DNA of 64,000 nt, taken from assembly GCA_963791885.1 (NCBI GenBank), contig CAWBUL010000005.1, forward strand, positions 496,001 to 560,000, written 5' to 3'. The notes under the pieces were generated by a model, which ran no database searches, was not told the origin of the DNA, and worked only from the letters and a program-made list of their open reading frames with translations. Both the position numbers and the translations under genes were made by a program. The first letter of the stretch is position 1. Each line of letters opens with the position of its first letter. Shown one piece after another: positions 1 to 8,632 of the stretch. This DNA comes from CAVSUZ01 sp963791885. GTDB taxonomy: Bacteria; Pseudomonadota; Alphaproteobacteria; Acetobacterales; Acetobacteraceae.

Positions 1-1044
1 TTCATGGACGACCTGCGCGAGACATTCGTGCAGGACTTTGTCTTCCCGATGTTCCGCGCCAACGCTCTCTACGAAGGCCAGTATCTGCTCGGCACATCCA
101 TCGCACGGCCGCTGATTGCACAGCGCCAGATCGAAATCGCGGAACAGGTCGGCGCCGATGCCGTGGCGCATGGCGCGACCGGCAAGGGCAACGACCAGGT
201 GCGGTTCGAGCTCAGCTATTATGCGCTGAAACCAGACATCAAAATCATCGCGCCGTGGCGCGAATGGGACCTGACCAGCCGTACGAAGCTGCTGGAATTT
301 GCCGAGCAGAACCAGATCCCCATCGCCAAGGACAAGCGCGGCGAAGCCCCCTTCAGCGTCGATGCCAACCTGCTCCATTCGTCCTCGGAAGGGAAAATCC
401 TCGAAGACCCTGCGGTCGAAGCGGATGAAATCGTCTATCAACGGACCATCCGGCCGGAGGACGCACCGGACAGAGCGACCGTCATCAGCATGGATTTCGA
501 GCGTGGCGATCCAGTGGCGATTGACGGCGTCAAGCTCTCGCCTGCATCTCTGCTGACGAAACTGAACGAGCTCGGCAAGGCCAACGGCATCGGCCGGCTG
601 GATCTGGTTGAGAACCGGTTCGTCGGCATGAAGTCGCGCGGCGTCTATGAAACACCCGGTGGCACAATCCTGCTTGCGGCCCATCGCGGCATTGAGAGCA
701 TCACGCTGGACCGTGAGGCCGCGCATCTGAAAGACCAGCTCATGCCGCGCTATGCCGAGCTGATTTACAACGGATTCTGGTTCAGCCCGGAGCGTCGGAT
801 GCTGCAGGCGCTGATCGATGAAAGCCAGAAATCCGTCGACGGCCGCGTGCGTCTGAAACTATACAAGGGAAACGTCTCGGTCATCGGCCGTGAGTCACCG
901 AACAGCCTCTACTCGCAGCGGACGGTTACGTTTGAGGAGGATCAGGGCGCATACGATCAGTTCGATGCGCAAGGCTTCATCAAGCTGAACGCGCTCCGAC
1001 TGCGCCTCGGCGCCATGGCAGGCCGCCGCGGCGGCACCTTGTAA
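1..1044 (+). CDS. argG: Argininosuccinate synthase, 5' end missing at window edge
   Basis: Argininosuccinate synthase joins citrulline and aspartate, using ATP, in the last-but-one step of arginine biosynthesis in the cytoplasm. The frame is open from base 1, and the N-terminal ATP-binding P-loop (AYSGGLDTS type) lies to the left, so this is a 3' partial gene of about 347 codons; the family is near 400. Recognisable family blocks are GTSIARPLIA, AHGATGKGNDQVRFE, APWREW and SVDANLLHSSSEGKILEDP. The Met at base 4 is internal, not the start. The next gene follows within a few bases, suggesting co-transcription. Confidence 0.95.
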   Translation, partial: FMDDLRETFVQDFVFPMFRANALYEGQYLLGTSIARPLIAQRQIEIAEQVGADAVAHGATGKGNDQVRFELSYYALKPDIKIIAPWREWDLTSRTKLLEFAEQNQIPIAKDKRGEAPFSVDANLLHSSSEGKILEDPAVEADEIVYQRTIRPEDAPDRATVISMDFERGDPVAIDGVKLSPASLLTKLNELGKANGIGRLDLVENRFVGMKSRGVYETPGGTILLAAHRGIESITLDREAAHLKDQLMPRYAELIYNGFWFSPERRMLQALIDESQKSVDGRVRLKLYKGNVSVIGRESPNSLYSQRTVTFEEDQGAYDQFDAQGFIKLNALRLRLGAMAGRRGGTL

Positions 1045-1049
1045 GTGTG

Positions 1050-2051
1050 ATGAATTCGCTTGTTCGTCCGGTCCCCTGGAAGGGACTGAACACTGAGCGG
1101 CCGCCCGTTTTCATCGGCTACGACCAGGCGGAACGTATGGTCTCGGCCCTGCTCCATAGCGCGGCACTTTGGAAACCGCAGGCCGTCGCGGGCGTCGCAC
1201 GCGGCGGTTTAATTCCGGCCACGATGGCCGCCGCGACTCTCGCACTTCCTTTGTTCATGCTGCGCTCCGATCGCGCAGGTGGTGCCGTGTCCTGGATTGG
1301 CGAACCGCCCCACGAACACCGGCTGCTTGTCGTGGACGATAGTTGCTCCACCGGCGAGACGCTGAGGCGCGTGACAATGGCACTCCATGATCAGGGCTAT
1401 GAATGCCTGACGATGACAGTCGTTCACGACCCCGAGGTCACCAGCTTCACCCCGGACCTGTCGCACGCGATGACGGCCCTGTTTCGGCTGCCGTGGGAAC
1501 GGGGTGAAGCCACGCCCACCGCCCGGGCGTTGCGGGCGAGTGGCGCGAAGACCGAGCGGCGGGTCGCCGAGGCCCCGTTCCTGGGCCTGGATCTGGATGG
1601 AATTTTCCTGGCCGATCTGCCGCGTGCAGACTACGCGGCAGACCTGAACGCCACGCTCCAGCGTCGGCACGGGATGGCGTCGTGCGATCTGTTGCCGGCG
1701 TTCGATTCCGAACGTGCGGTGATCATCACCGGCCGCCATATCGACGACCGGGCGATGACGCTGGAATGGCTAGCGCGGTGCGGACACGGAACGCTGCCGG
1801 TGGAGTTCCGCCCACCCGACGTATCCGAAGATGTCGCCAGCGTCGCGCGATACAAAGCGCATGTGGCGACGCGCTGGGGCTGCACGCATTTCATCGAGAG
1901 CGAGGCAGAGCAGGCAATCCGCATCGCCTCGGCGGCGCCGCATCTTATCGTCAGTTGGTGGTCGGCGGCGGAGGGACGGTCGTTTATTGTGGGCTCTGCG
2001 AAGTCGCCCGGACATTCGCCGCGCGTCGGCGATCGGCAAAGACTCGGGTGA
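1050..2051 (+). CDS. Phosphoribosyltransferase-HAD fusion protein
   Basis: This is a two-domain cytoplasmic protein of about 333 residues. The N-terminal half carries a PRPP-binding motif of type I phosphoribosyltransferases (LLVVDDSCSTGETL, near residues 95-110). The second half opens with a HAD-like aspartate motif (GLDLDGIF, near 173) and has a later TGR motif (IITGRHIDD). Related PRTase-HAD fusions exist in bacteria and viruses, but their substrate is not established to my knowledge. It sits a few bases after argG, so a nucleobase or salvage role is only a guess. GTG at 1047 is an alternative start. Its last 68 bases overlap the convergent yihY gene. Confidence 0.75.
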   Translation: MNSLVRPVPWKGLNTERPPVFIGYDQAERMVSALLHSAALWKPQAVAGVARGGLIPATMAAATLALPLFMLRSDRAGGAVSWIGEPPHEHRLLVVDDSCSTGETLRRVTMALHDQGYECLTMTVVHDPEVTSFTPDLSHAMTALFRLPWERGEATPTARALRASGAKTERRVAEAPFLGLDLDGIFLADLPRADYAADLNATLQRRHGMASCDLLPAFDSERAVIITGRHIDDRAMTLEWLARCGHGTLPVEFRPPDVSEDVASVARYKAHVATRWGCTHFIESEAEQAIRIASAAPHLIVSWWSAAEGRSFIVGSAKSPGHSPRVGDRQRLG

Positions 2052-2853
2052 ATTCGGCGCCGAGCAGGAAAATCTGCGCCGAGTAATAGATCCAAAGCAG
2101 AATCACGAGCAGCGAGCCAGCCGACCCGTAGGACGATGCGAAGGCGCTGTTGCTGATATAAAGGCTGATCAGGAACTTGCCGGCGACGAACAGCAGCGAC
2201 GTGACGAACGCACCGATGGCAACATCCGCCCAGGCGATTTTGCAGTCTGGCAGAACCTTGTAGATCGCGGCGAACAGCACCGTGATCAGTACAAAGGATG
2301 CAGCGGCATTGATGTCGCGCAGCATCGGAACCGCCTCCGCCCAGCGGCCGCTGAGATAGGTGGAAATGGCAGTGAGCCCCGCGCTGACGATCAGCGACAC
2401 GAGCAGCAGAAACCCGAGAGCGGCAAGCAGCCCCAGGGATAGCAGCCGGGCACGAAGCAGCGTGCCCGTCACCGATCCCTCGGGCGCCGCGCGCCAGATG
2501 ATATTCAGTGCGGTTTGCAACTCGGTGAAAACGCCTGTGGCCGTCAAACCGAGGGTCACAACTCCGGCAACTGTTGCGAAGATGCTCGTGCTCTTGAATC
2601 GGGCGCCCTCCAACAGCGCCTGGAGGGCGGCGGCGCTGCCGTGTCCCATAATCCCGCTGAGCTGCTGCACGATGGCGCCCTGTGCCGCCTGGTAACCGAA
2701 TACCAGGCCGGCGACGGCAGTGGCGATCAGCAAGATCGGGGCGATGGAGAAGATCGTGTAGTACGCGACCGCGGCGCCGCGGCTCAGCGCGTCATCATTG
2801 AAGAAGCTGACCAGCGTGTCCCGCACCAGGGACCAGGCGCGTTGTCCAATCAT
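1984..2853 (-). CDS. YihY/BrkB family inner-membrane protein
   Basis: The 289-residue protein has about six hydrophobic segments and the family hallmarks GAAVAYYTIFSIAPILL near the N-terminus and a closing ILLWIYYSAQIFLLGAEFTRV block. YihY/BrkB proteins are integral inner-membrane proteins of poorly defined function; the old annotation as ribonuclease BN is a known mistake. It is the last gene of a minus-strand run (dedA, ATP-grasp, uppP, yihY), 55 bases after uppP, so it may share their transcript. Its 3' end overlaps the PRTase-HAD gene by 68 bases. A second paralogue lies at 57930-58811. Confidence 0.85.
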   Translation of the reverse strand: MIGQRAWSLVRDTLVSFFNDDALSRGAAVAYYTIFSIAPILLIATAVAGLVFGYQAAQGAIVQQLSGIMGHGSAAALQALLEGARFKSTSIFATVAGVVTLGLTATGVFTELQTALNIIWRAAPEGSVTGTLLRARLLSLGLLAALGFLLLVSLIVSAGLTAISTYLSGRWAEAVPMLRDINAAASFVLITVLFAAIYKVLPDCKIAWADVAIGAFVTSLLFVAGKFLISLYISNSAFASSYGSAGSLLVILLWIYYSAQIFLLGAEFTRVFADRRRAANVRATSQSPQ

Positions 2854-2908
2854 GGATCGATGCTGGAAGAGTGAAGCGGGGCACGCGGTTCCCGCAACGA
2901 TCCATGGA

Positions 2909-3742
2909 TCACATCACCAGTAGCGCGATCAGGCTACCGGCGCCCGCAAGCAGGCAGTAATACGCGAAAGGATTGAGCGCCCAGGCCTCGTGCTGGCGGA
3001 AGTAGCGCATCAGGAACGCCGTGCTGGCAAACGCGGTGACCCCCGCGACCACCGCGGCAATCGCAGCATTTAGCGCCACGGCGTGGGGTACGCCGGCGTG
3101 CAGCAGCTTCGGAACCTCCAGCACGGTCGCACCGAGGATGATCGGCGTGGCGATCAGGAAGGAGAAATGCGCCGCCCCTTCGTGGGCAATGCCGCGCAAC
3201 AGGCCGCCGACGATCGTTGCGCCGGAGCGAGAAATGCCGGGGATCAGCGCCGTGCATTGCCAGCAGCCGATGGTCAGCGCATCCATTGTCGTCAGGCTCG
3301 ACAGCGGGCGCATGCCGCGATTCCGCAGGCGCTCGCCGGCCAGCAGCATGACGGCGTTGACCATCAGGAAGGCCGCCGCCACCACCGGGGCGCCGAACAG
3401 GTTCCGGAAGAAGTGCTCAAGCAGGAAGCCGACGACCACGCCGGGGATCGTCGCCACGACGATCAACTTGAACACGCGGCGCGCTTCCTGCGCCTGGTGC
3501 ACGGACGCGAGGCCGAGAACGCCACAGGCTAGCGCCCACCAATCTCGCCAGAAATACAGGAGCAGCGCGGCGGCCGTGCCGAGATGCAGCATTACCAGAA
3601 AGGGCAGGAAGGACGGCGCACGCTGGTCGATGTTCCAATGCAACAGCGCGGGCAGCACGACCGCATGGCCCAGGCTGCTGACAGGGAACAACTCAGTGGC
3701 GCCCTGCAGCAGGGCCATGATCACAGACTGGGCAGTATCCAT
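2909..3742 (-). CDS. uppP: Undecaprenyl-diphosphatase (UppP/BacA)
   Basis: UppP removes a phosphate from undecaprenyl pyrophosphate at the periplasmic face of the inner membrane, recycling the lipid carrier for peptidoglycan and other glycans; excess gives bacitracin resistance. The 277-residue polytopic protein has the family motifs: a glutamate in GATELFPVSSLGHAV (residues 14-28, usually EFLPVSSTGHL) and PGISRSG near residue 170. It lies 37 bases downstream of an ATP-grasp gene and follows a DedA gene. DedA proteins have been reported as undecaprenyl-phosphate translocases, so the neighbourhood fits carrier recycling. Confidence 0.92.
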   Translation of the reverse strand: MDTAQSVIMALLQGATELFPVSSLGHAVVLPALLHWNIDQRAPSFLPFLVMLHLGTAAALLLYFWRDWWALACGVLGLASVHQAQEARRVFKLIVVATIPGVVVGFLLEHFFRNLFGAPVVAAAFLMVNAVMLLAGERLRNRGMRPLSSLTTMDALTIGCWQCTALIPGISRSGATIVGGLLRGIAHEGAAHFSFLIATPIILGATVLEVPKLLHAGVPHAVALNAAIAAVVAGVTAFASTAFLMRYFRQHEAWALNPFAYYCLLAGAGSLIALLVM

Positions 3743-3778
3743 CGCGGCTTACTGGCCCACACGGAGATTCGCGGCAAA

Positions 3779-4882
3779 TCAATCGTTGATGGGATACGCG
3801 CGCATCAAACGCCGTTGCAGTCGCCACAGCCGCAGCAGGTCGCGCACGGGTGTTGCGCGAACCCCGTTGCGCCGGTTTGCGGCGCCAATCCGATAGGCTT
3901 CCCCGTAATGAAAGAACTGGGCGCGCCAAGCATCCCACAGCGAAGTCCGAGGGTCCCAGACATGCGTGGCTTCGGAGCCGACACCATTGATCTCGATGAC
4001 CCGGAATCGCTCGCCGCGCCGCAGAGCGGCAATGGAGTCGAACCGTAGGTCGATGCGGCCGAAATGGAAATTGGGCATAGAGCGTGCGATGCGCTCGGCG
4101 GCGGCGGTCAATTCCGGAGTGACATGATCCGAGCCGTTTTCGAAGATCGATCCCTTGCAGTGATTGCCCACGAAGACCAGCCGGACCTTTTCGCCCGCCT
4201 GCGGGACCTCCCGAAGCCGATTGGTCAGGCGCGGAAGATACAGATGGGGGACCCGGCCCGCCCTTGGATCCGCCAGGATCAGTTCCTTCAGGGTGGAGCG
4301 GCCATCGCCGATCACGAACGGAGCGTGTTTCAGCGTGACCGACGTGATGCGGCCGCGAGCCTCTTCCGGATGGCGAATGTAGAAAAGTCCGGCCTCGTTC
4401 TCCAGGGGAATGTATTCCTGAAGAATGGCCCGCTCGCCCCGGGGAAAGGCGGAAAGATAGCGAAACAGGTCGCCGGAGCCCTCGATCAGACGCACCCCGG
4501 TGCCGTTGCATCCGATGTCGGGCTTGGCCACCACCGGATAGGTCAGCGCCGCTTCCTTCAGCCGGGTTTCTGCCTCCGTCACGTCCGTTTGCAGGCCGGA
4601 GCTGTGGGTGCGGAGGCTGGTGTAACGCGCAACCAGGGAACGCGCGTCACCATCGATCTGGTCCAGGATGTCCAGCTTCAATTCGCCGCACAGGCCCCCG
4701 CCTGGAATGGCGGGGTTGGCGGCGGTTAGCGCCATGGCGGAGCCGTGGCGCACCGCCATCAGAGCACAGTGGACGACAACGGGCGTGTAAAACAGCCAGC
4801 CGGGCCAGAACTCGAAGAAGGAAACCGGCGGCGCAGGCGGGGCGCGCGTATCCGCGCCCTGAAGGGCAGCTTCAAGCTTCAT
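3779..4882 (-). CDS. ATP-grasp ligase-like protein with N-terminal membrane-type segment
   Basis: About 367 residues. The hydrophobic N-terminal stretch FFEFWPGWLFYTPVVVH (about residues 22-38) looks membrane-associated. It is followed by an ATP-grasp fold resembling D-Ala-D-Ala ligases: YPVVAKPDIGCNGTGVRL (lysine and glycine-rich loop), ILQEYI, and the metal site FRVIEINGVGSEATHVWD. The substrate is unknown. I start at ATG 4882 (MKLEAALQG) because it lies 4 bases after the dedA stop; an upstream in-frame Met at 4930 would overlap dedA. Position between dedA and uppP suggests a cell-envelope substrate, but this is inference. Annotation as D-Ala-D-Ala ligase would be over-precise. Confidence 0.75.
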   Translation of the reverse strand: MKLEAALQGADTRAPPAPPVSFFEFWPGWLFYTPVVVHCALMAVRHGSAMALTAANPAIPGGGLCGELKLDILDQIDGDARSLVARYTSLRTHSSGLQTDVTEAETRLKEAALTYPVVAKPDIGCNGTGVRLIEGSGDLFRYLSAFPRGERAILQEYIPLENEAGLFYIRHPEEARGRITSVTLKHAPFVIGDGRSTLKELILADPRAGRVPHLYLPRLTNRLREVPQAGEKVRLVFVGNHCKGSIFENGSDHVTPELTAAAERIARSMPNFHFGRIDLRFDSIAALRRGERFRVIEINGVGSEATHVWDPRTSLWDAWRAQFFHYGEAYRIGAANRRNGVRATPVRDLLRLWRLQRRLMRAYPIND

Positions 4883-4886
4883 GGTT

Positions 4887-5477
4887 TCATTGCTCGGGGC
4901 CGCCGCCTTCGTTCCAAATGCGCGACGCAAGCCGGCCAGCCAGCACCATGAACACCACCATTGCCCCGACTCCCGCCCATCGCCAGACCCCGAAATGGGC
5001 GATGAGCACGTCCCCTATTTTCATCGACACCAGAAACAGGCCCGAGGTCCAGATGGCCGTCGCGCTCATGGTGCCGAGCATGAATTTGCGAAAGCTGACC
5101 CCGAGATAGCCGCAGGTCGTGTAGGTGGGCAACCTGACCCCGGGCAGGAACCGGCTGATGACGACGATCTTGAAGACGCGGTCAGCCACCCAGGCATGAA
5201 CCATGGCCTCCCGCCGCGGAGGTAGCAGGCGCTGGATATAAGGGATCAGGCGGGCCAGGCGCCCGAGACCGTAAAGCCCGGCGTCCCCAAGAACGATACC
5301 CACGTACAGGGCACCGAGCGCCAGGGGTATCGATATGTCACCGGACACCGCCTGCATCGCAGCCAGCACTGTGGCTGCATCCTCCAGGATGAAGGTCGCA
5401 AGGATGATCGCCCCAGCCTGTAACGCAGGGTAATGCAGCGCGTAGGCAAGAAGCGAACTGACCGACACGCCGAACAT
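4887..5477 (-). CDS. DedA family membrane protein
   Basis: The 196-residue polytopic protein carries the DedA/SNARE-associated signature SRFLPGVRLPTYTTCGYLG with the conserved arginine and proline-glycine. Members act in the inner membrane, and some have been shown to flip undecaprenyl phosphate. The start at ATG 5477 is preceded on the minus strand by CCGGAG; the frame extends upstream to 5573, but that part has no membrane character and encodes a basic, low-conservation tail. It heads a tight cluster with the ATP-grasp gene (4-base gap) and uppP, so transport and recycling of the C55 carrier is the natural shared theme. Confidence 0.85.
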   Translation of the reverse strand: MFGVSVSSLLAYALHYPALQAGAIILATFILEDAATVLAAMQAVSGDISIPLALGALYVGIVLGDAGLYGLGRLARLIPYIQRLLPPRREAMVHAWVADRVFKIVVISRFLPGVRLPTYTTCGYLGVSFRKFMLGTMSATAIWTSGLFLVSMKIGDVLIAHFGVWRWAGVGAMVVFMVLAGRLASRIWNEGGGPEQ

Positions 5478-5710
5478 GCGTGGGACCAACTCCGGAAACC
5501 GGGCGTGCCGCCGTTTAACCCGGCACACATAGGGGGACCACGTCGGTTTAGGGGTACACTTGCGAGTGAGCAATCGGCTGCGGAGCCAGGTGGGCCCGAG
5601 CGCTCGTTTTTCCGGCGCGCTCGCGCGTAGCGTGCGAAAACCGGCCTGACCGCCTTGCCGTGAGGGGACCGTCGTGGTTGTCTCTGGCCCCGCGATCCGC
5701 GGGAGGAAGC

Positions 5711-6883
5711 ATGAAAGTCGAGCGGGTGGAGACGCTGCGGGCAGATGCCGGCTGGCGGATGTTCTCCTATCTTAAGATCACCACGACAGATGGGATCACC
5801 GGCTGGTCCGAGTTCAACGAGAGTTTCGGCTCGGCCGGTCTGGCCGAGGTGATCGAGAAGCTCTCACCCCTGGTGATCGACAAGGATCCGCGCCGGTTCG
5901 AAGCGATCACCGCGCAGCTTCACGTCATGACCCGCCAATCACGGGGTGGCATCAATCAGCAGGCCATCGCGGCCATTGAGAACGCGCTCCTCGACATCGC
6001 CGGGAAGGCAAGCGGCGTGCCGGTGTGCATGCTATTCGGTGGCCCGGTGCGCGAGCGCATTCCGGTTTACTGGTCGCATTTCGGCACCTATCGCGTGCGC
6101 AGTGCGCAGCTGATGGGCGTGCCGGCGCTCAACAACCATGACGACCTCGCGAAGCACGCGCAGGAGGTAAAATCCCGCGGCTTCCGCGCGCTGAAAACCA
6201 ACCTGCTCCCCATCCGGAACGAGACGCTCGGCAGCTACAATCCCGGGTTCGGGCGTACGGAAGGATGGCCGGAACTCAACTGGGACAACCGGATTCAAGA
6301 AACCGCCACGCGTCAGCTGACGGCCATCCGTGAAGCGATCGGACCGGAGATGGGGCTGATGCTGGACATCAACTTCCATTTCAAGACGGAAGGCTTCCGA
6401 CGTATCGCCGAAGCGGTCGCGCCGGCTCACCTCACCTGGTTGGAAGTCGATACCCACGACGCGCCGTCGCTCGCGCTGATCCGGCGTGATGCGCCGTGCC
6501 CCATCGCCTCGTGTGAGACGCTGCACGGACGGCGGGAGTTCAAGCCGTTTTTCGAGAACTATGCCCAGGACGTCGCGATCATCGACGTTGTCTGGAACGG
6601 ACTTGCCGAGTCGTTGAAGATCGCGGCAATGGCCGACGTGTACGAGACAAACGTCGCGCCGCATAATTTCTACGGCCATCTGTGCAGCGCCATCAGCGCG
6701 CATTTCAGCGCCACCGTGCCGAATTTCCGCATCATGGAGATCGACATCGACAGCGCTCCATGGCGCGATGAGTTCTATACGGCGGTGCCGAAGATCGAAA
6801 ACGGCGAGTTCGTTCTGCCGATGGGGCCGGGCTGGGGAATCGAAGTCAACGAAAAGGCCGTGCGCGCGCGGCCGCCGAAGTAA
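5711..6883 (+). CDS. Mandelate racemase/muconate lactonizing-type (enolase superfamily) enzyme
   Basis: A 390-residue enolase-superfamily protein, probably a sugar-acid dehydratase. Visible features are an N-terminal capping domain, a lysine in FRALKTNLLP, the metal-binding aspartate in LMLDINFHF, a glutamate in TWLEVDTHD, another in SCETLHGR, and the catalytic-type histidine in NVAPHNFYGHL, as in galactonate dehydratase relatives. The start at ATG 5711 has the ribosome site GGGAGGAAGC directly before it; an ATG at 5660 is in frame but lacks such a site. It is followed after 10 bases by a 2-hydroxyacid dehydrogenase, suggesting a small catabolic operon. The exact substrate cannot be read from sequence. 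Confidence 0.88.
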   Translation: MKVERVETLRADAGWRMFSYLKITTTDGITGWSEFNESFGSAGLAEVIEKLSPLVIDKDPRRFEAITAQLHVMTRQSRGGINQQAIAAIENALLDIAGKASGVPVCMLFGGPVRERIPVYWSHFGTYRVRSAQLMGVPALNNHDDLAKHAQEVKSRGFRALKTNLLPIRNETLGSYNPGFGRTEGWPELNWDNRIQETATRQLTAIREAIGPEMGLMLDINFHFKTEGFRRIAEAVAPAHLTWLEVDTHDAPSLALIRRDAPCPIASCETLHGRREFKPFFENYAQDVAIIDVVWNGLAESLKIAAMADVYETNVAPHNFYGHLCSAISAHFSATVPNFRIMEIDIDSAPWRDEFYTAVPKIENGEFVLPMGPGWGIEVNEKAVRARPPK

Positions 6884-6893
6884 GGAGAGAGCA

Positions 6894-7946
6894 GTGGCAA
6901 AATACAAGATCGCAACGCCCGCCGGCGCAAGTTTCACGGTGGCCGGTGGCGGCTATGACCATGAACTCGCTGGTTTGCATGATATGGGCGTCACCGACGC
7001 CGAGATCGTCGAAGGACCGGCGAACGAGGCAGGTTTTGTGGACTTCGCGCGTGAAGCCGACGCGGTCTATGCGAAGGGCATGAAATTCACCAAGAAGGTG
7101 ATCGACGGACTGCAGAAACCCTGCATCATTTCACTCGGATCGGTCGGTGTGGACAGTGTCGATGTCGCGGCTGCAACCGCGCGCGGCATTCCGGTCACCA
7201 ACTGCCCGGATACCTTCATCGATGAGGTCGCGGATCATGCCATGGCGCTGCTGCTCGCGTCCCACCGGAGGGTCATCGATCAGGACCGCATGGTTCGCGA
7301 AGGACGGTGGACCGAAGGACGGCCGCAGCTTCTGAAGATACCGCGGCTGATCGGCCTGACTCTCGGCTTCGTCGCGTTCGGTCACGTCGCCCGCGCCGTG
7401 GCGCGCCGCGCCAAGCCGTTTGGTTTGCACCTGATGGCCTATGATCCGTTCATCGAAGAGCTGGTGATGATCGAGCATGGTGTGCAGCCCGCCACCCTGG
7501 AGGACGTGCTGAAGCATTCCGACTTCGTTTCCATGCATGCCCCCGCGACGCCGGAGGCCGAAGGCCTGCTCGGTGAGGAGCACTTCAAGCAGATGAAAAA
7601 GACTGCGGTGTTCATCAACACCGGCCGTGGCCCCACCGTGCAGGAAGTTGGGTTGATCAAGGCGCTGGAGGAAAACTGGATCGCGCATGCCGGTCTCGAC
7701 GTGCTGGAGACGGAGCCGCCAGGGCACAACAATCCGCTTCTTAAGATGGGCAACGTGACACTGTCGCCGCACAATGCCTCGGCTTCCGCCCGGTTTGATC
7801 CGGCGCGCAAGCGCCATGCTGGACGGGAACTGGGTCTGGCTCTGACGGGACGGTGGCCGATGAGCTGCGTCAATCCGTCGGTCCTGGCGAAATCGAACCT
7901 GCGGCGTTGGCAGCCCTATTCGATGGAGCGTGGGCCCAACAGCTAG
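6894..7946 (+). CDS. D-isomer-specific 2-hydroxyacid dehydrogenase family protein
   Basis: NAD(P)-dependent oxidoreductase of 350 residues with GTG start at 6894, preceded by AAGGAGAGAGCA. The family catalytic residues are present: arginine in INTGRGPTV, glutamate in LDVLETEPPG and histidine in LSPHNAS. The nucleotide-binding loop reads LGFVAFGHVA, so the usual GxxGxG has alanine in place of the middle glycine, which is unusual. It follows the enolase-superfamily gene by 10 bases and probably works in the same sugar-acid or hydroxyacid pathway. Its stop is followed by a strong inverted repeat. Confidence 0.87.
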   Translation: MAKYKIATPAGASFTVAGGGYDHELAGLHDMGVTDAEIVEGPANEAGFVDFAREADAVYAKGMKFTKKVIDGLQKPCIISLGSVGVDSVDVAAATARGIPVTNCPDTFIDEVADHAMALLLASHRRVIDQDRMVREGRWTEGRPQLLKIPRLIGLTLGFVAFGHVARAVARRAKPFGLHLMAYDPFIEELVMIEHGVQPATLEDVLKHSDFVSMHAPATPEAEGLLGEEHFKQMKKTAVFINTGRGPTVQEVGLIKALEENWIAHAGLDVLETEPPGHNNPLLKMGNVTLSPHNASASARFDPARKRHAGRELGLALTGRWPMSCVNPSVLAKSNLRRWQPYSMERGPNS

Positions 7947-7958
7947 GGGTCAACCCAA

Positions 7959-8002
7959 GAGAGGCCACGGAGATTTTGCAAGCGAAGCGCTCCGTGGCTC
8001 TC
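7959..8002. terminator. Inverted repeat, probable transcription end
   Basis: GAGAGGCCACGGAG is followed 17 bases later by CTCCGTGGCTCTC, giving a stem of about 13 pairs with one bulged base. It lies just after the dehydrogenase stop and before the VOC gene. There is no T-run, so if it ends transcription it is not a classical intrinsic terminator. Confidence 0.5.
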
Positions 8003-8045
8003 GATGCTTTCTTTGTGGCCCTCCGTGTCGGCCCTCCCTGATTCG

Positions 8046-8459
8046 ATGCCCCGCCTGACTGGAATTCTTGAAACCTCGCTTTACGTCGAAGACCTCGACC
8101 GCGCGCAAGACTTCTATGCCCGCATTTTCGGATTCGAGACCTTCGTGCACGATGGCCGCATGTGCGCCATGGGCGTTCCAGGGGCGCAGGTTCTGCTGCT
8201 GTTCAGGCATGGCAGCACGGATGAGCCGGCGCCCACGCCCGGCGGGGTCATCCCGCCGCATCATGGCGAAGGGGCGTTGCACCTGTGCTTCGCTATCCCG
8301 TTCGGCGAACTGACCGCCTGGGATGCCCATCTGCGACAAGAGCAGGTGGAGATTGAAAGCCGGGTAGCGTGGCCGCGGGGCGGCACGAGCCTCTATTTCC
8401 GGGATCCGGACGGACATTCACTCGAAGTCGCCACGCCCGGCCTCTGGCCGAACGCCTGA
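8046..8459 (+). CDS. VOC family (glyoxalase/bleomycin-resistance fold) protein
   Basis: A 137-residue vicinal oxygen chelate protein. The pattern ETSLYVEDLDRAQDFYARIF with later LHLCFAIP and SLYFRDPDGHSLEVATPG fits the two beta-alpha-beta-beta-beta modules; the histidine in LHLCF and the glutamate in SLEVAT are the usual metal ligands. These proteins include glyoxalases, dioxygenases and resistance proteins, and the substrate here is not evident. The start at 8046 is chosen because family homology begins there; no clear ribosome site is visible, and ATG 8004 is an alternative. Confidence 0.82.
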   Translation: MPRLTGILETSLYVEDLDRAQDFYARIFGFETFVHDGRMCAMGVPGAQVLLLFRHGSTDEPAPTPGGVIPPHHGEGALHLCFAIPFGELTAWDAHLRQEQVEIESRVAWPRGGTSLYFRDPDGHSLEVATPGLWPNA

Positions 8460-8632
8460 CATGCTGTGGCCCTGGTGCGCCTAGTGCGTCGCACCATAAG
8501 AGACAAAGCAAATTTTTCTTGACGCGGCTCGGCGTATTGTGGCGGGATCAGGGCAGCTTTGAGGCACAATATGGTTGCTTCGAATCGGCTCCGTCCGTAA
8601 CGGTGCGCCCCCTTGGTTCATGAGGTTGGCTG

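Noticed and set aside
1831..2853. Plus-strand open frames opposite yihY
   Set aside because: Only shadows of the conserved YihY membrane protein on the minus strand.
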